Part shown: one piece after another, positions 44,701 through 54,262 of the stretch | Numbering within the stretch: the first letter of the stretch is position 1 | Layout: each line of letters opens with the position of its first letter | Assembly: GCA_947503285.1 (NCBI GenBank) | Contig: CANNDD010000009.1 | Span: 62,001 to 126,000 of the forward strand | DNA length: 64,000 bases | DNA from: an uncultured Croceitalea sp. | Lineage (GTDB): Bacteria; Bacteroidota; Bacteroidia; Flavobacteriales; Flavobacteriaceae | Reading direction: 5' to 3' | Translations under genes and position numbers: made by a program | The notes under the pieces: model-generated | Told to the model about the DNA's origin: nothing | Database searches by the model: none | Seen by the model: only the letters and a program-made list of their open reading frames with translations

Positions 44701-47700
44701 GTCAAAGGTCACATTTTTGTACAGCTCTCCAGCCGGGTATTCCGCGTTTTCTTCCAGTGTAGGGGTATAGGTGATTACAGAGGCCGTTGTCTGGGGGCTG
44801 GTGGTCACATAAAAGAGCTTGACACCGTCGGCGATGGTATTGGTCTCATACCCAAACCCAATTTCATGCCCTTGCCCTAAGGCCCAATCATTGCCCGGTG
44901 CCGCTTGCTGCTCTACGCGGTTAAGCGGTGAGGCCTCAAAACCTTTTTCTGAAAATGGGTTAAGGGTATTTTCATATTTAGGGGCGTTGTAATACTCCTC
45001 TACGGTATTTTCGATACCTAAGCGTAGGGTACCCAAATTACCATCGGTAGTTGGTACTGGCAGCCATTCTTTTGGCATACGCCCAAAATCGTCATAGGCC
45101 ATATGTGAAACAATGTCGTTCTTATTGGGGCTGTGGTCCATACCAATCTGCTGTATCGCCCGGCCCAAACCATCAAAATAAGTGATGCTTTGAATGAGGC
45201 TATCATTTTCGGTAAAGAAGCCCGGGTCTATTTGCGTATTGCTGGGTTCTTGATATGTTCTTGAATAGACATAGTTGTCTCCGGTAAGAATATCACTTTC
45301 AAAAGTTTCACCACACGGATAGTTGGAACAGAAATTAGCACTATCACCTGGGCACGGGTCATCGTTATTATCGACCCAATTTCGACCATCATTTGGTGGT
45401 TGACAACCGACGTCGGTATCCCCGTCTGGCTCTCCCAGATCATCCCCATCTGCATCTACATACCATTTGATTGCCGTGATCGTTGGGTCGGTATCATCAC
45501 AATCAACTACCGCATACGGTTGGGATTTCCATTTCGCCTCATCTGGGGTGCCCAAACCGGGATTTTGGCAATCGGGTCGAAACGAACCTTCTAAGGGAAA
45601 GTCATCGTTATCGCCATCGAACCACCAGTTTTGCGCCCCTAAAATACTGGGGTCGGTATCATCACAATCATTAGGGCGTGCCTCTGGGTTTTCTTCAATA
45701 ATCAATGTATAATCGTCATAGTTATCGTTGGGGGGGGTACAACCTACTTGGTATCCATTCGGACCCTTATAAGTATCATCGTCTTCATCATGCATCCATA
45801 ACGAATCGGGGTTAATGTGAATATCATCGTCATCGCAATCCCCTAAAGGAAGCACATTGGCCGTATACCCTGGACCAGGATTAGAACAACTTTCTAAAAT
45901 GGAAATTGCAAAACCATCATTGTCAGCATCTAAATAAAATGGTATTTGAGCAGTTACGGTAATTGGAAAATCTGCATCTTTTGTCTGGCAACCATTATTG
46001 ACGGTTACCTGTATAGTTGCGGGGCCAGAATAGGTAGCATTCCACTCCAAATCACCTGTATTGGCATCAATAGTAGAAACTGCGTTAGGGGGATCGACCG
46101 ACCAATTACTATAGGTTAAATTGTCAAATTCATTGGCATTGCTGACCGTAGCGCCATAGTCATAGCCTCCGGCCCCTTCGCATCGCGAGGTGGGGCCAAT
46201 TAAGGTGATGGTACCTATGGCCTCCATGGCACGCAGGGTAACTTGTGCCGGTTGCGTTATTCCGCAGAGATCTTCTGCCTCTACCGTAACTACTTGTGAA
46301 CTGCCGGCTGATAGGGTCACACTGGTCGTAGTACCGGTATCACCGGTGCTCCATACCGCGTTTGAACCATTTGTGGCCAATGTGAATGCTTGACCCGGAC
46401 AAATATTCTCGATTATGGGTGAGCCGTCACCAATGCGAACTTCACCACCTGATTTTGTGCCTATATTCAAGACCCCGGCCATTGGTATGGAACTACAGAT
46501 TCCATTCGAAGCTTCCACACGATAAGTACTTCCACTATTGATGTTGCTCCAAGTAAGTACCTCTCCAGTGCCCTGTTGTACTGGAATCCCAGTGGTTGAA
46601 TTGTCTTTATACAATTGATAGTCGACCTCTGGTTCTGAATCTGATAGTGTAATGCTATCGGTGAGGTTGGCGCATATTTCAGTTGGCCCGTTCAAAGTGT
46701 ATATTTGAGGGGGATCCACTATTTCAATATCAAATGTCCTGGTTTTTTCTGTTCCGCAACTTCCTATTGCAGTGACTTCTATGGTCGCCGTTCCTGAAAA
46801 GGAATTGTTCCAGTTAACCGTACCAGTACTGGTATTGATGGTTCCGGCACCAGGGGTGACCATCCTCCAGCTATAACCTGAGGCATTGCTTGTAGATGCG
46901 TTGTAATCGGTATTCGGCGGGTTTACGCATAGTTCCCCTTCATACGGATCGATAGAAATCGTACCCAGTGCAGGAAGTACGGTCAGATTGATGGTCTTGT
47001 CCTTAATTTCATCGCAATCGTCATAGGCCCTTAAGGTGTAGGTGGTCGTACCTCCAGCTGGCGGGCTTACATTTTGGCTTGTTGAACTGCCCAGGGTATT
47101 CCCGTTTTCATCCAACCATTCAATAATGCCCAGTGGTCCGAAATCTTGGGCAAAAAGGGTAATAAGACCTTGATCTGGGCAAATTGCATTATAATTGGTT
47201 GGTGAGGTAGTAATTCTTAACGGTTTCGCAGATTTGGTAATCACGGTTATCGAATTGGTGTTGACCGGGGTGCAGCTTCCATCCGCATAATAGGCCTCTA
47301 CATAATACGTTCCCGCTGAAATATTGGTGCCCCAAATAATATCCGGGCCATTTGAGGTTCTAAAAGAACCAATTTCTTGCGCACCCTTTTTTAACTGATA
47401 GCGAACACCTGATTGCGAGCCCACCATGGTAATTTGGCCAGATTGGTTCACACAGGTTCCTTCTGCCGGGGTGGTCAATGTTCGTTGGTCAATACCCGGG
47501 GTGACGGTAACCGTGACCGTTCTTTTGGCACTTTCACATCCATTTACCGTTGCAGAAACCCTGTAGGTATAGTTACCTGGGCTATTTAATGTTCCCGTAC
47601 CATAGGTGGCTCCTGTGCCTAATAGGCCGTTGCTGCTGTTGTACCACTTGTAAATGGGATTGCCGCTTACCCCTGAAGCCGTTAAAAATGTACTTCCACC

Positions 47701-48411
47701 TTCACATATGGTCTTATTTGATGCCGAAGGGGTAGAAGTGCTGTTGTTTATGGTAACCGTTACCGAGCCCAGTCCGCTGCTCCATACACCCGTTGAAGTA
47801 TTTCGTGCCCTAATATAGTAGGTACCCGTGCCTTCATTTGCTAGAAAAGTACTTCCATATCCTTTGTTGGTTATAAATCCGTTTGAAGTTTTACCCTGCC
47901 AATACCAACGAACCCCGCTAGGTGGGTTACCGGACCTCGATAAAGTAGCTTGGCCACATGATTGCGCAGAAACCGTTGGATTGTTCGGATTGCTAGGAGG
48001 AGGGTTTGAAACGATTACTTGAAACTCTTGGGTTGTATTGTTATTGTTTACTGTAGCTTGAATGGCGTAAATACCCGCGTTATAAAATTCGATGGATGTT
48101 TGATTACCGTTAGGGGTAGCGATACTAGGGTTCTGTGCACCATTGGGCTTACTTTTAACATACCAACTGACCGAACTTACGCTGCCCCCGTTTATAAAAT
48201 AGATACCGCTGCCATTTCCGTTGGAACCGAGGGTGACATTACCGCTTCCGCCAATGTAAAATTGGGCGCTCAACGAAAATGCCATGAAGAAAAGAAGTAT
48301 GGACAATAAGGTAGTATTTGGTCTAGATACGTTTATTGAAGTAGTATTCCTTAAAATATACCTTGAGAAAAAATAGGTATGCCTAGTGTTATCGATATTG
48401 TGGTTTTTCAT
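41740..48411 (-). CDS. Giant RHS/YD-repeat protein with C-terminal toxin-like domain
   Basis: This 2223-residue secreted protein has a signal-like helix (LLSILLFFMAFSLSAQ). Ig/PKD-like adhesion repeats span about residues 60-820. A MopE-like block of Asp-rich metal-binding motifs lies near 827-1030 (YLDADNDGF, DCDDTDP). A DUF6443/RHS segment with many YD repeats follows (about 1035-2020), ending in the hyperconserved RFWQVDPLTEDY...NRLIDAVELEGLEP. The last ~200 residues form a separate tip with a RHALW ... AHE ... MDLFNNEVG pattern, which I recall from DUF6973 toxin tips. The immunity-like lipoprotein gene overlaps its end. Some start uncertainty remains, as ~35 residues precede the signal helix. 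Confidence 0.87.
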   Translation of the reverse strand: MKNHNIDNTRHTYFFSRYILRNTTSINVSRPNTTLLSILLFFMAFSLSAQFYIGGSGNVTLGSNGNGSGIYFINGGSVSSVSWYVKSKPNGAQNPSIATPNGNQTSIEFYNAGIYAIQATVNNNNTTQEFQVIVSNPPPSNPNNPTVSAQSCGQATLSRSGNPPSGVRWYWQGKTSNGFITNKGYGSTFLANEGTGTYYIRARNTSTGVWSSGLGSVTVTINNSTSTPSASNKTICEGGSTFLTASGVSGNPIYKWYNSSNGLLGTGATYGTGTLNSPGNYTYRVSATVNGCESAKRTVTVTVTPGIDQRTLTTPAEGTCVNQSGQITMVGSQSGVRYQLKKGAQEIGSFRTSNGPDIIWGTNISAGTYYVEAYYADGSCTPVNTNSITVITKSAKPLRITTSPTNYNAICPDQGLITLFAQDFGPLGIIEWLDENGNTLGSSTSQNVSPPAGGTTTYTLRAYDDCDEIKDKTINLTVLPALGTISIDPYEGELCVNPPNTDYNASTSNASGYSWRMVTPGAGTINTSTGTVNWNNSFSGTATIEVTAIGSCGTEKTRTFDIEIVDPPQIYTLNGPTEICANLTDSITLSDSEPEVDYQLYKDNSTTGIPVQQGTGEVLTWSNINSGSTYRVEASNGICSSIPMAGVLNIGTKSGGEVRIGDGSPIIENICPGQAFTLATNGSNAVWSTGDTGTTTSVTLSAGSSQVVTVEAEDLCGITQPAQVTLRAMEAIGTITLIGPTSRCEGAGGYDYGATVSNANEFDNLTYSNWSVDPPNAVSTIDANTGDLEWNATYSGPATIQVTVNNGCQTKDADFPITVTAQIPFYLDADNDGFAISILESCSNPGPGYTANVLPLGDCDDDDIHINPDSLWMHDEDDDTYKGPNGYQVGCTPPNDNYDDYTLIIEENPEARPNDCDDTDPSILGAQNWWFDGDNDDFPLEGSFRPDCQNPGLGTPDEAKWKSQPYAVVDCDDTDPTITAIKWYVDADGDDLGEPDGDTDVGCQPPNDGRNWVDNNDDPCPGDSANFCSNYPCGETFESDILTGDNYVYSRTYQEPSNTQIDPGFFTENDSLIQSITYFDGLGRAIQQIGMDHSPNKNDIVSHMAYDDFGRMPKEWLPVPTTDGNLGTLRLGIENTVEEYYNAPKYENTLNPFSEKGFEASPLNRVEQQAAPGNDWALGQGHEIGFGYETNTIADGVKLFYVTTSPQTTASVITYTPTLEENAEYPAGELYKNVTFDENHTSGKNHTIEEFTDKNGQVVLKRTYADMDGASEVPHDTYYVYDDYGNLTYVLPPKVDIDDGVSTEELAALCYQYTYDNRNRLVVKQLPGKGEEYIVYNSLDQPILTQDANMRAVNNTNLTSDEWLFTKYDPFGRVAYTGMLENNGSRIGLQNDVNNSVVQTWVDARDDSFVVIDNTNVYYSNDGYPASGYKELHTVNYYDTYNTVRDGMPVTASAFGLASTTKVQGLSTVNLVKVLGTNDFITTAVYYDDKARPIYSHSKNDYLNTVDIVASQLDFIGRPTKVKTTHTRDGNTIVTIDNFTYDHIGRLLAQTQCIGDGSLGDSCPTNGVPADIFIENETVTNERVATNSITTRPVTTISGTATLRVDPNATGGSGNTGSELIVYNDYDELGQLQAKIVGGTPSNSYVNTTGLQTVDYNYNVRGWIKSINDPSNLGNDLFAFSINYNNPTHGGTALYNGNIAETEWKTANDNQLRWYRYSHDAMDRIVSAIDNTADQRYSLLDVQYDLGGNITKLKRNGHRNMNASTFGLMDDLTYQYTGNQLKSIDDATAASAVTGFIEGAENATEYQFDQNGNMVRDDNKKITSVEYNHLNMPTKVTVTGSNAGTLDYIYDATGAKVRKMNSNGTTTDYAGNFVYEGGTLKQISHPEGFIEPNSSSWQYVYYLKDHQNNVRITFADDNSDGNIDPSNEIRREQNYFPFGLEHKGYNSALNGVKNDLKTYQDQEFTEDLGLNTHEWRYRVSDPAIGRFWQVDPLTEDYMDWGPYVFSGNRLIDAVELEGLEPVRISLATEKNKNRSAFSSNVFVNSRLQNEVANGNLSVAEAKFIGRNEMVSFKARNNDKIASRFASNSGVPTDINNPNNNDGVDAARHALWSALNTQTSGEEFARGIGQAHEEGNDFGENQRAMDLFNNEVGIQLGLDNPDADPKELMLLIIDMIANGELMVINPNTGKLEESSLKQNRTEKAKNKTEQLYEDGDTDGYDDDN

Positions 48412-48429
48412 GCTGAAATGGACTTTAGT

Positions 48430-51400
48430 TTAGTTGGAAATGGCAGAAATAAAATCATATTGATAATCAGTGACCAAATTATTTTGGTCATCCCTCACTT
48501 CTTTCAACCTATTATTGTTATCGTAAATGTACTTGGTAGTATATCCTCGGGGATCAGTGACATGGGACACCCCGACCAAAGGTTTATAGGCTACGGTAGT
48601 CACCATGGCTTGAGATAACCCGTTTCTCAGATTAGTTTCTTGGGTTTCACTCAGGCCAGATTGCCCAAGGTCAAAACTTGACCCGAGAACTGATTCTATA
48701 TTTGCATAACTGGCATTCTCAATCTTGGCCACCACGTATTGGTGGTTGTAACCGTAAATAAATGAGACTTGAATTCCACTCTCCGCGCGATACTGCAATA
48801 GATTACCATAGTTATCATATAACTCATAGCGCTGTCTCGTTTCTTCGGGGCCTTCTATTTCTTCACCTTTACGTGTTTTTACCTCGTACGGTAGCACAAT
48901 TCCGTTTGTATTTAGGGTATCACTAAAAGTATTTCGTTGTGATGCAATTTTTTTGTCCTCAGGATTCAGTTCGGTACCCCTGTAAACCTCACTTTTGACC
49001 CTTATTCTAGTTCTATTGGAATCCACCATTTTATTCATGAGGGGTTCACCCAATAAATCTTGTGGATAAAAAGCTTTTGTAACCTGTACCTCGCCTTTGC
49101 TATTGATGGCTTCGACCCTTACCAATTGATTATGGGGTCCATATTCATAATCCACAGTGTTTTCAATATTTTCTGAACCAAAATACTGGGTGGTCTTTGA
49201 TTGGCTTAACCGAAATTCTTTATTTACGCCAAACGTATTACCATCGACTACTTGATAAGGGAACCCTATTGGAAAGTACTGGGCCGAACCGGTTTGATAC
49301 CAATTCATTAGAGCGAAATGCGGGGCGGTACTACCCAGTCTAACTACTTCTTCATAGCTATTCAGTGTTTTCGCAACGATGTCATCATTATTGTTATAGA
49401 CAAATTCTGAAGTGACCTTGCCGTTTTCATGGGCAAAGGTCTTTTGTGTCAACGACATCACGTATACCGGGCCTGATTCCAGTTTTATGTGGTCACGGTC
49501 TAAATCGTTGTAATCACTACAGACATTAATGTCAATGTAATCTAGACAATCGTAGTTGCCTTGGCAATTTGAACTCTGTCCTCCCGCTGTTATAAATTGT
49601 GGGGTGCAGGGTATATCCCTGACAATGGGTATATTGGCCTTATTGACATATTTGTTGACCATTCTGCCGTTTGCATTGCCTTCTTTGTCCAAGGTTCTTT
49701 CAGTTACCCTAGTGTAACCAATATGGCTACCTGCCGCGGCCATAGAGGTTCGAAGCATATTGTCGGAGTAAAGCGTGACCGAATTATTATCACTATAATT
49801 TTCAGGGGTATTCTCCCATATACTGCCGATACCCTTTGAGTGAAATACCAAATCATCCATCAATCTACCGCTTGTGTAAAAGCCACCATTGTTAGATTCT
49901 TCATATTCGTAAGTACGCGTTAAAAGTGGTGTTCCATCATAGTCTTTATCGATTACCTGGGCTACTCTTAGGCCACCAACTTCAAATTCTTCAACATGGC
50001 GATTTGGGAAATCATTATTATTTATATAATCATAAAGCGAATAAGCTGTACTATCTTGGAGTTTTAAGTACTGATATCTAAAATTATAGTCTGCAGAGCC
50101 TCTAAGGCTTACTCGCTTCCCACCTTGATAATATGTATTTGTTGAATTGCCGTATATTAGGCTATAGTCAGTATTGTTTTTATACTCTATTCTGTCCAAT
50201 GCGACGGAATTTCCTTCGTAGCGATATTCGGTAATCCCTTTTGTGGGGTAGCGCACCTTGTTGAGCAAACCATGTTTTGCATAGTTTGAATTGCTACCCC
50301 TATCGACGGTAGATGAGAATTTGTAGAACTGGTCATGCCCAATACCCGGATTATTATAATAAGGAGGTGAGAAAAAAAAGCGGTTGAAACTGGGAATACG
50401 ATGGGAATTGGAATTGGCTCCGTTGTAAAAGCCCCAAAAATCAATTGCCTTACTGTCTTTTGCAGGCAATGAGTTGCATTCGAGATACGAAAACGCATAT
50501 TCTTGGTCGTTGACCAAAACTTTATCAAGCTTTAAACGCAAATAACGTTCCTTGACTGTTTGGCCTATTTGATTGTCATTAAAATACCCATATTCAAAAC
50601 TGGCCGTACGTATGGTATCGCCCAAATGGTTTAAAACGTCAATTGAATTCAATCTTCTTGCTTCAAAACTGGTAGGTGCATTGATCAGGGGAACCCATGC
50701 AACATTGTCCGTCAAAGCGTAATAAGCGTCTACGGAAAACAAGTCAAGACGCTCATTGCCCAAATTGAAAACCACCTCACCAAAATCCCCTGAAATTTTC
50801 TTTAAATAAAAATTATGAAACGCATTCATGGAAGCACTGACCGTGTTCGGTCCGCCAAAATTGACTTCGGTGGGTTGGTACCATCCTTGATCTTGTACTG
50901 CATTGGAAAAAACCTGTCTGGAGTAGGTTTCTTGAAAACTTGGGAATGAAAAATGGTGCCCTGACTCATATTCGAATACCAATTCACGACCCATCGGAGA
51001 CCTGATTTTACTGGGTTTCCATGCCGTAATCATATATTTGGTCTGGTTTGTTGGCCAAGCAGCCATGGCTCTTAATGCATCATTATCATTGGCCCAGGTC
51101 TCCCAAGTTCGAAACCCCGTGGATAACTCTGTATAATCAAATTGATATACATAGCCGTCTGGATCGGTAACGGTAAAGCTAAAGTCATCTGTATTGTAAA
51201 CCACCTTAAAATTCACATTGTTCGCCACTTGGGCTTCCATCAAATTTGAAGCACCTTTCTTGGGCAAGTAAAAAGAGCAAGATCCATTGGGGGTGTTAAG
51301 GGTGAACAAATCAGGCTGTAAATCCCAAGGATTGTTGTTTTGCCAGTTATTGTTATCCATATTGTTCAGATCTTGCGCACTAATTCGATAGTTTTCAATA

Positions 51401-51897
51401 CTGTTGTCGTAATAAAGGACGTCGGCCGGACTATAGATCCAGCCCAGATTGTCCTTGCCACTATCACCAGGTACTATTTTTCCAGTATACCCAGAATTCC
51501 TAAGATCATCGTAGCCATTGATTTCTCGGGTAATCGTTATACCAGTTGACATGTTCCATCCTAATCCTACCCAAGTAGCATCTTGATTTACCCTGTTACC
51601 ACCTGTGTTGTACAATACCGTCAGTGGTATGCGAAGGTCGTCAAGACCGACTGTATGAATGGGAACATTGATATTGGCGGTGCCATTATATTTATTTATG
51701 GGTTGATTACCATAATTGCCCAAACTTGCTACCTCTGGTGCTGGTGGAATTTTTTGCACTTCATAAGAAGACGGTCCGATAGAATTTGCATTGGCATCTT
51801 GGGCTAGTGTGCCCTGCTGTGCAACAATAAAATTTGTTCCTAGCGTTAATATTAGAACACTTAATATTGCTTGAAAAGTTATTTTGTTTACTTTCAT
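48430..51897 (-). CDS. RHS/YD-repeat secreted protein
   Basis: This 1155-residue protein has a signal peptide (FQAILSVLILTLGTNFIVAQ). The early segment PPAPEVASLGNYGNQPINKYNGTANINVPIHTV and the following LRIPLTVLYNTGGNRVNQDATWVGLGWNM are typical of RHS proteins that start with a SpvB/TcB-like part. YD-type repeats follow to the end, which reads YIYDNNNRLKEVRDDQNNLVTDYQYDFISAISN with no toxin domain. It is 18 bases upstream of the larger RHS gene and overlaps the preceding Fn3 gene by 4 bases. It could form part of one shell with the next protein, but this is not known. Confidence 0.87.
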   Translation of the reverse strand: MKVNKITFQAILSVLILTLGTNFIVAQQGTLAQDANANSIGPSSYEVQKIPPAPEVASLGNYGNQPINKYNGTANINVPIHTVGLDDLRIPLTVLYNTGGNRVNQDATWVGLGWNMSTGITITREINGYDDLRNSGYTGKIVPGDSGKDNLGWIYSPADVLYYDNSIENYRISAQDLNNMDNNNWQNNNPWDLQPDLFTLNTPNGSCSFYLPKKGASNLMEAQVANNVNFKVVYNTDDFSFTVTDPDGYVYQFDYTELSTGFRTWETWANDNDALRAMAAWPTNQTKYMITAWKPSKIRSPMGRELVFEYESGHHFSFPSFQETYSRQVFSNAVQDQGWYQPTEVNFGGPNTVSASMNAFHNFYLKKISGDFGEVVFNLGNERLDLFSVDAYYALTDNVAWVPLINAPTSFEARRLNSIDVLNHLGDTIRTASFEYGYFNDNQIGQTVKERYLRLKLDKVLVNDQEYAFSYLECNSLPAKDSKAIDFWGFYNGANSNSHRIPSFNRFFFSPPYYNNPGIGHDQFYKFSSTVDRGSNSNYAKHGLLNKVRYPTKGITEYRYEGNSVALDRIEYKNNTDYSLIYGNSTNTYYQGGKRVSLRGSADYNFRYQYLKLQDSTAYSLYDYINNNDFPNRHVEEFEVGGLRVAQVIDKDYDGTPLLTRTYEYEESNNGGFYTSGRLMDDLVFHSKGIGSIWENTPENYSDNNSVTLYSDNMLRTSMAAAGSHIGYTRVTERTLDKEGNANGRMVNKYVNKANIPIVRDIPCTPQFITAGGQSSNCQGNYDCLDYIDINVCSDYNDLDRDHIKLESGPVYVMSLTQKTFAHENGKVTSEFVYNNNDDIVAKTLNSYEEVVRLGSTAPHFALMNWYQTGSAQYFPIGFPYQVVDGNTFGVNKEFRLSQSKTTQYFGSENIENTVDYEYGPHNQLVRVEAINSKGEVQVTKAFYPQDLLGEPLMNKMVDSNRTRIRVKSEVYRGTELNPEDKKIASQRNTFSDTLNTNGIVLPYEVKTRKGEEIEGPEETRQRYELYDNYGNLLQYRAESGIQVSFIYGYNHQYVVAKIENASYANIESVLGSSFDLGQSGLSETQETNLRNGLSQAMVTTVAYKPLVGVSHVTDPRGYTTKYIYDNNNRLKEVRDDQNNLVTDYQYDFISAISN

Positions 51898-53024
51898 TTT
51901 TTAGCTTTTTTCTCTAATTTTTGAATTCTATTTTCTTGTTGAATAATATAGAGGGTCAGCTCTTCAATTTTCTCGAGTAAGAGCCTATTCATTTCGCCCA
52001 GTTGTACGCCGTTGGCCTCAACTTCTTTTGCAGAGGGGATATTGGGCAAATGCCCTTTTTCGTTGATGTGTTCTTGTATTTCTTTTAAAGTGGGCAGGTC
52101 ATACTCCTTTGAAAAGACATAGTCGGGCCATGATTCTTGGTCTACACGAACTTCACGGGCCCTAATGAATCCTTCAACGGCCAATTTATAACCATTGGGT
52201 ACCGTTGCACGACCAATAGCAACCTTACCGTTATAACTTGCCGTGGTATTGACCTCTGACCAAACACTCGTTCCACCTCCGCCCGTGCTTTCGGAATTTG
52301 TTGTAACCGTTATACTGTTACTGTCAACACTGTCATTGCCTGCAGCATCTGAGGCCCGAACCTTGAAATCATAAGAAATAGCTGGTGATAAACCGTTAAC
52401 ATTGTAGGTAGTGCCAGCCCAGTTCGTGGCTATTTCAACATTGTCTTGATAAACCTTATATCCCGTGACCCCTACATTATCCGTTGCTGCATTCCAGCTA
52501 AGGGCAACGGTAGTTGTCGAACTTGCCGTGCCGGTCAATGATGTTGGGGCTGAAGGCGATGAGTTGTCTGGGGTAGGTTTTGTAAAGGTTATGGTAAAGA
52601 TATCATCGCCCAAAAGTGTCCCTCCCGCACCATTCTGGCTCCAATATTGTATAGTAAAAGTGATAGGGACATCTAAATAGTTTGGAAGGGTGATCCAACT
52701 ATAGAAATTGCCACTGACATCTTTTTTGTAGGCATAGGGGGCAACACTTTCTATATTGTCTTCATTGATACTGGTGAGAAATCGAACACTCTCTTCCGTT
52801 GCACCACTAGGTGGTATTGCCACAATGTTTAGACTATCTCCTACCACATTTAAATCGTAGGTGTCCCCAGGCATTATATTCAAAATTGGTTGATCGGTCA
52901 GCGAGTTGATTAACTGGGGTGTTCCGTAATCAATTTGCGCATTGACAAGATTGCACTGTGATAAAATACTGATTAGGATAACTATTATTCGATGGTGTGA
53001 TACTTTAATTACATTTGGCTTCAT
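51894..53024 (-). CDS. Secreted Fn3 protein with shared C-terminal module (copy 3)
   Basis: This 376-residue protein has a signal peptide (IIVILISILSQCNLVNAQ), a beta-rich N-terminal domain, one fibronectin type III domain (about 162-245) and a C-terminal module of ~115 residues. That module reads VWSEVNTTASYNGKVAIGRATVPNGYKLAVEGFIRAREVRVD...KGHLPNIPSAKEV and ends in a Leu/Ile coiled coil. It resembles endosialidase/tail-fiber chaperone ends. The same module closes the two genes upstream. It overlaps both neighbours by 1-4 bases. The role in the RHS operon is unknown; adhesion or anchoring is plausible. Confidence 0.8.
   Translation of the reverse strand: MKPNVIKVSHHRIIVILISILSQCNLVNAQIDYGTPQLINSLTDQPILNIMPGDTYDLNVVGDSLNIVAIPPSGATEESVRFLTSINEDNIESVAPYAYKKDVSGNFYSWITLPNYLDVPITFTIQYWSQNGAGGTLLGDDIFTITFTKPTPDNSSPSAPTSLTGTASSTTTVALSWNAATDNVGVTGYKVYQDNVEIATNWAGTTYNVNGLSPAISYDFKVRASDAAGNDSVDSNSITVTTNSESTGGGGTSVWSEVNTTASYNGKVAIGRATVPNGYKLAVEGFIRAREVRVDQESWPDYVFSKEYDLPTLKEIQEHINEKGHLPNIPSAKEVEANGVQLGEMNRLLLEKIEELTLYIIQQENRIQKLEKKAKK
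52384..52557 (-). repeat. 174-bp Fn3 repeat, copy 1 of 2
   Basis: This stretch of the Fn3 domain is nearly identical in DNA (roughly 95% by eye) to 53526-53699 in the neighbouring gene. Confidence 0.75.
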
Positions 53025-54235
53025 TATTTTTTGATTTTGATAATTTCTTTTTTAAGTGAATTTATTTCAGATTGCTGTTGAAGTATATACAGCGTCAGCT
53101 CTTCAATTTTCTCAAGCAAAAGTCTGTTCATTTCACCCAATTGCACACCATTTGCCTCGACTTCCGTAGCAGAAGGGATATTGGGCAGGTGCCCTTTTTC
53201 TTTGATGTGTTTTTGAATTTCTGCCAAAGTGGGCAGGTCATAACCTTCTTTGAACACGTAATCAGGCCAAGATTCTTGGTCCACACGGACTTCGCGAGCA
53301 CGGACGTGACCTTCAATTGCCAGTTTATAGCCGCCTGGCACTGTAGAACGACCAATGGCTACTTCACCATTATAGCTTGCCGTTGTATTGGATTCGGTCC
53401 ACACCGAAGTACCACTGCTTCCTCCACCTGAACTTGCGTCGGTGGTGACCTTCAAGGTATTGCTATAGGCACTTTCATTACCTGCGGCATCTACTGCCTG
53501 AACCTGAAAATCATAGGAAGTGGCCGGTGATAAACCGTTGACATCGTAGGTAGTGCCAGCCCAGTTCGTGGCTATTTCAACATTGTCTTGATAAACCTTA
53601 TATCCCGTAACCCCTATATTATCCGTTGCTGCATTCCAGCTAAGGGCAACGGTAGTGGTTGAACTGGCTGTGCCGGTCAATGATGTTGGGGCCGAGGGTA
53701 CTTGTGTATCAGGTGTAGTGTCTATGAAAGTAATACTGAACGAATCAGAGACGATTACGTTGAGGTCCGTGTCCAAATATTCCACCAAGAAATCCAGGGT
53801 CCCTACAGTAGGCTGCCAACCGTAGTAAGTGTTGTTGGCTTCTCCGTAATCTCCAAAATAATCACCGTAATAAGCGAATGGAATTGCTCCTTCCGTATGG
53901 GTACGTTCCGATGTAGTGAACCTGACCTTACTTGCTTCTGAGTAGTTATCCAAATCAGAAATGACATTCAGACCACTTGCATCGTTCAAGTTCCATGTAA
54001 TATCCTCATTGAATGAAGAAATTAAAACAGCATCATTATCGGCATCGATCAAGGAATAGGTGTAGGTGTTCTGGGCGTTTAGGCTTTTTGAAAAAGAGAA
54101 CAGTATTACAATTGCTATAATAACACCCTTCCATTTGTCAAATTTTAGATTTGATTTAAGGTCGAGAAAATAATTTAGCGGACCTCGGCCAACGATGAAT
54201 GTTCGACTTGTTGTTTTTTTAATGGTCATGATCAT
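53024..54235 (-). CDS. Secreted Fn3 protein with shared C-terminal module (copy 2)
   Basis: This 403-residue paralog of the gene at 51894 has a signal-like helix (GVIIAIVILFSFSKSLNAQ) starting near residue 38; the real start may therefore lie further in. Its Fn3 domain is almost the same as in copy 3, and the C-terminal module (VWTESNTTASYNGEVAIGRSTVPGGYKLAIEGHVRAREVRVD) matches closely. The N-terminal domain is different in sequence. The stop shares a base with the next start. The function is unknown; surface adhesion is inferred. Confidence 0.78.
   Translation of the reverse strand: MIMTIKKTTSRTFIVGRGPLNYFLDLKSNLKFDKWKGVIIAIVILFSFSKSLNAQNTYTYSLIDADNDAVLISSFNEDITWNLNDASGLNVISDLDNYSEASKVRFTTSERTHTEGAIPFAYYGDYFGDYGEANNTYYGWQPTVGTLDFLVEYLDTDLNVIVSDSFSITFIDTTPDTQVPSAPTSLTGTASSTTTVALSWNAATDNIGVTGYKVYQDNVEIATNWAGTTYDVNGLSPATSYDFQVQAVDAAGNESAYSNTLKVTTDASSGGGSSGTSVWTESNTTASYNGEVAIGRSTVPGGYKLAIEGHVRAREVRVDQESWPDYVFKEGYDLPTLAEIQKHIKEKGHLPNIPSATEVEANGVQLGEMNRLLLEKIEELTLYILQQQSEINSLKKEIIKIKK
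53526..53699 (-). repeat. 174-bp Fn3 repeat, copy 2 of 2
   Basis: Partner of 52384-52557. The high DNA identity against diverged flanks points to recent duplication or gene conversion. Confidence 0.75.
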
Positions 54236-54262
54236 TTTTATTTATTAGGTCCTTGATTGGTT

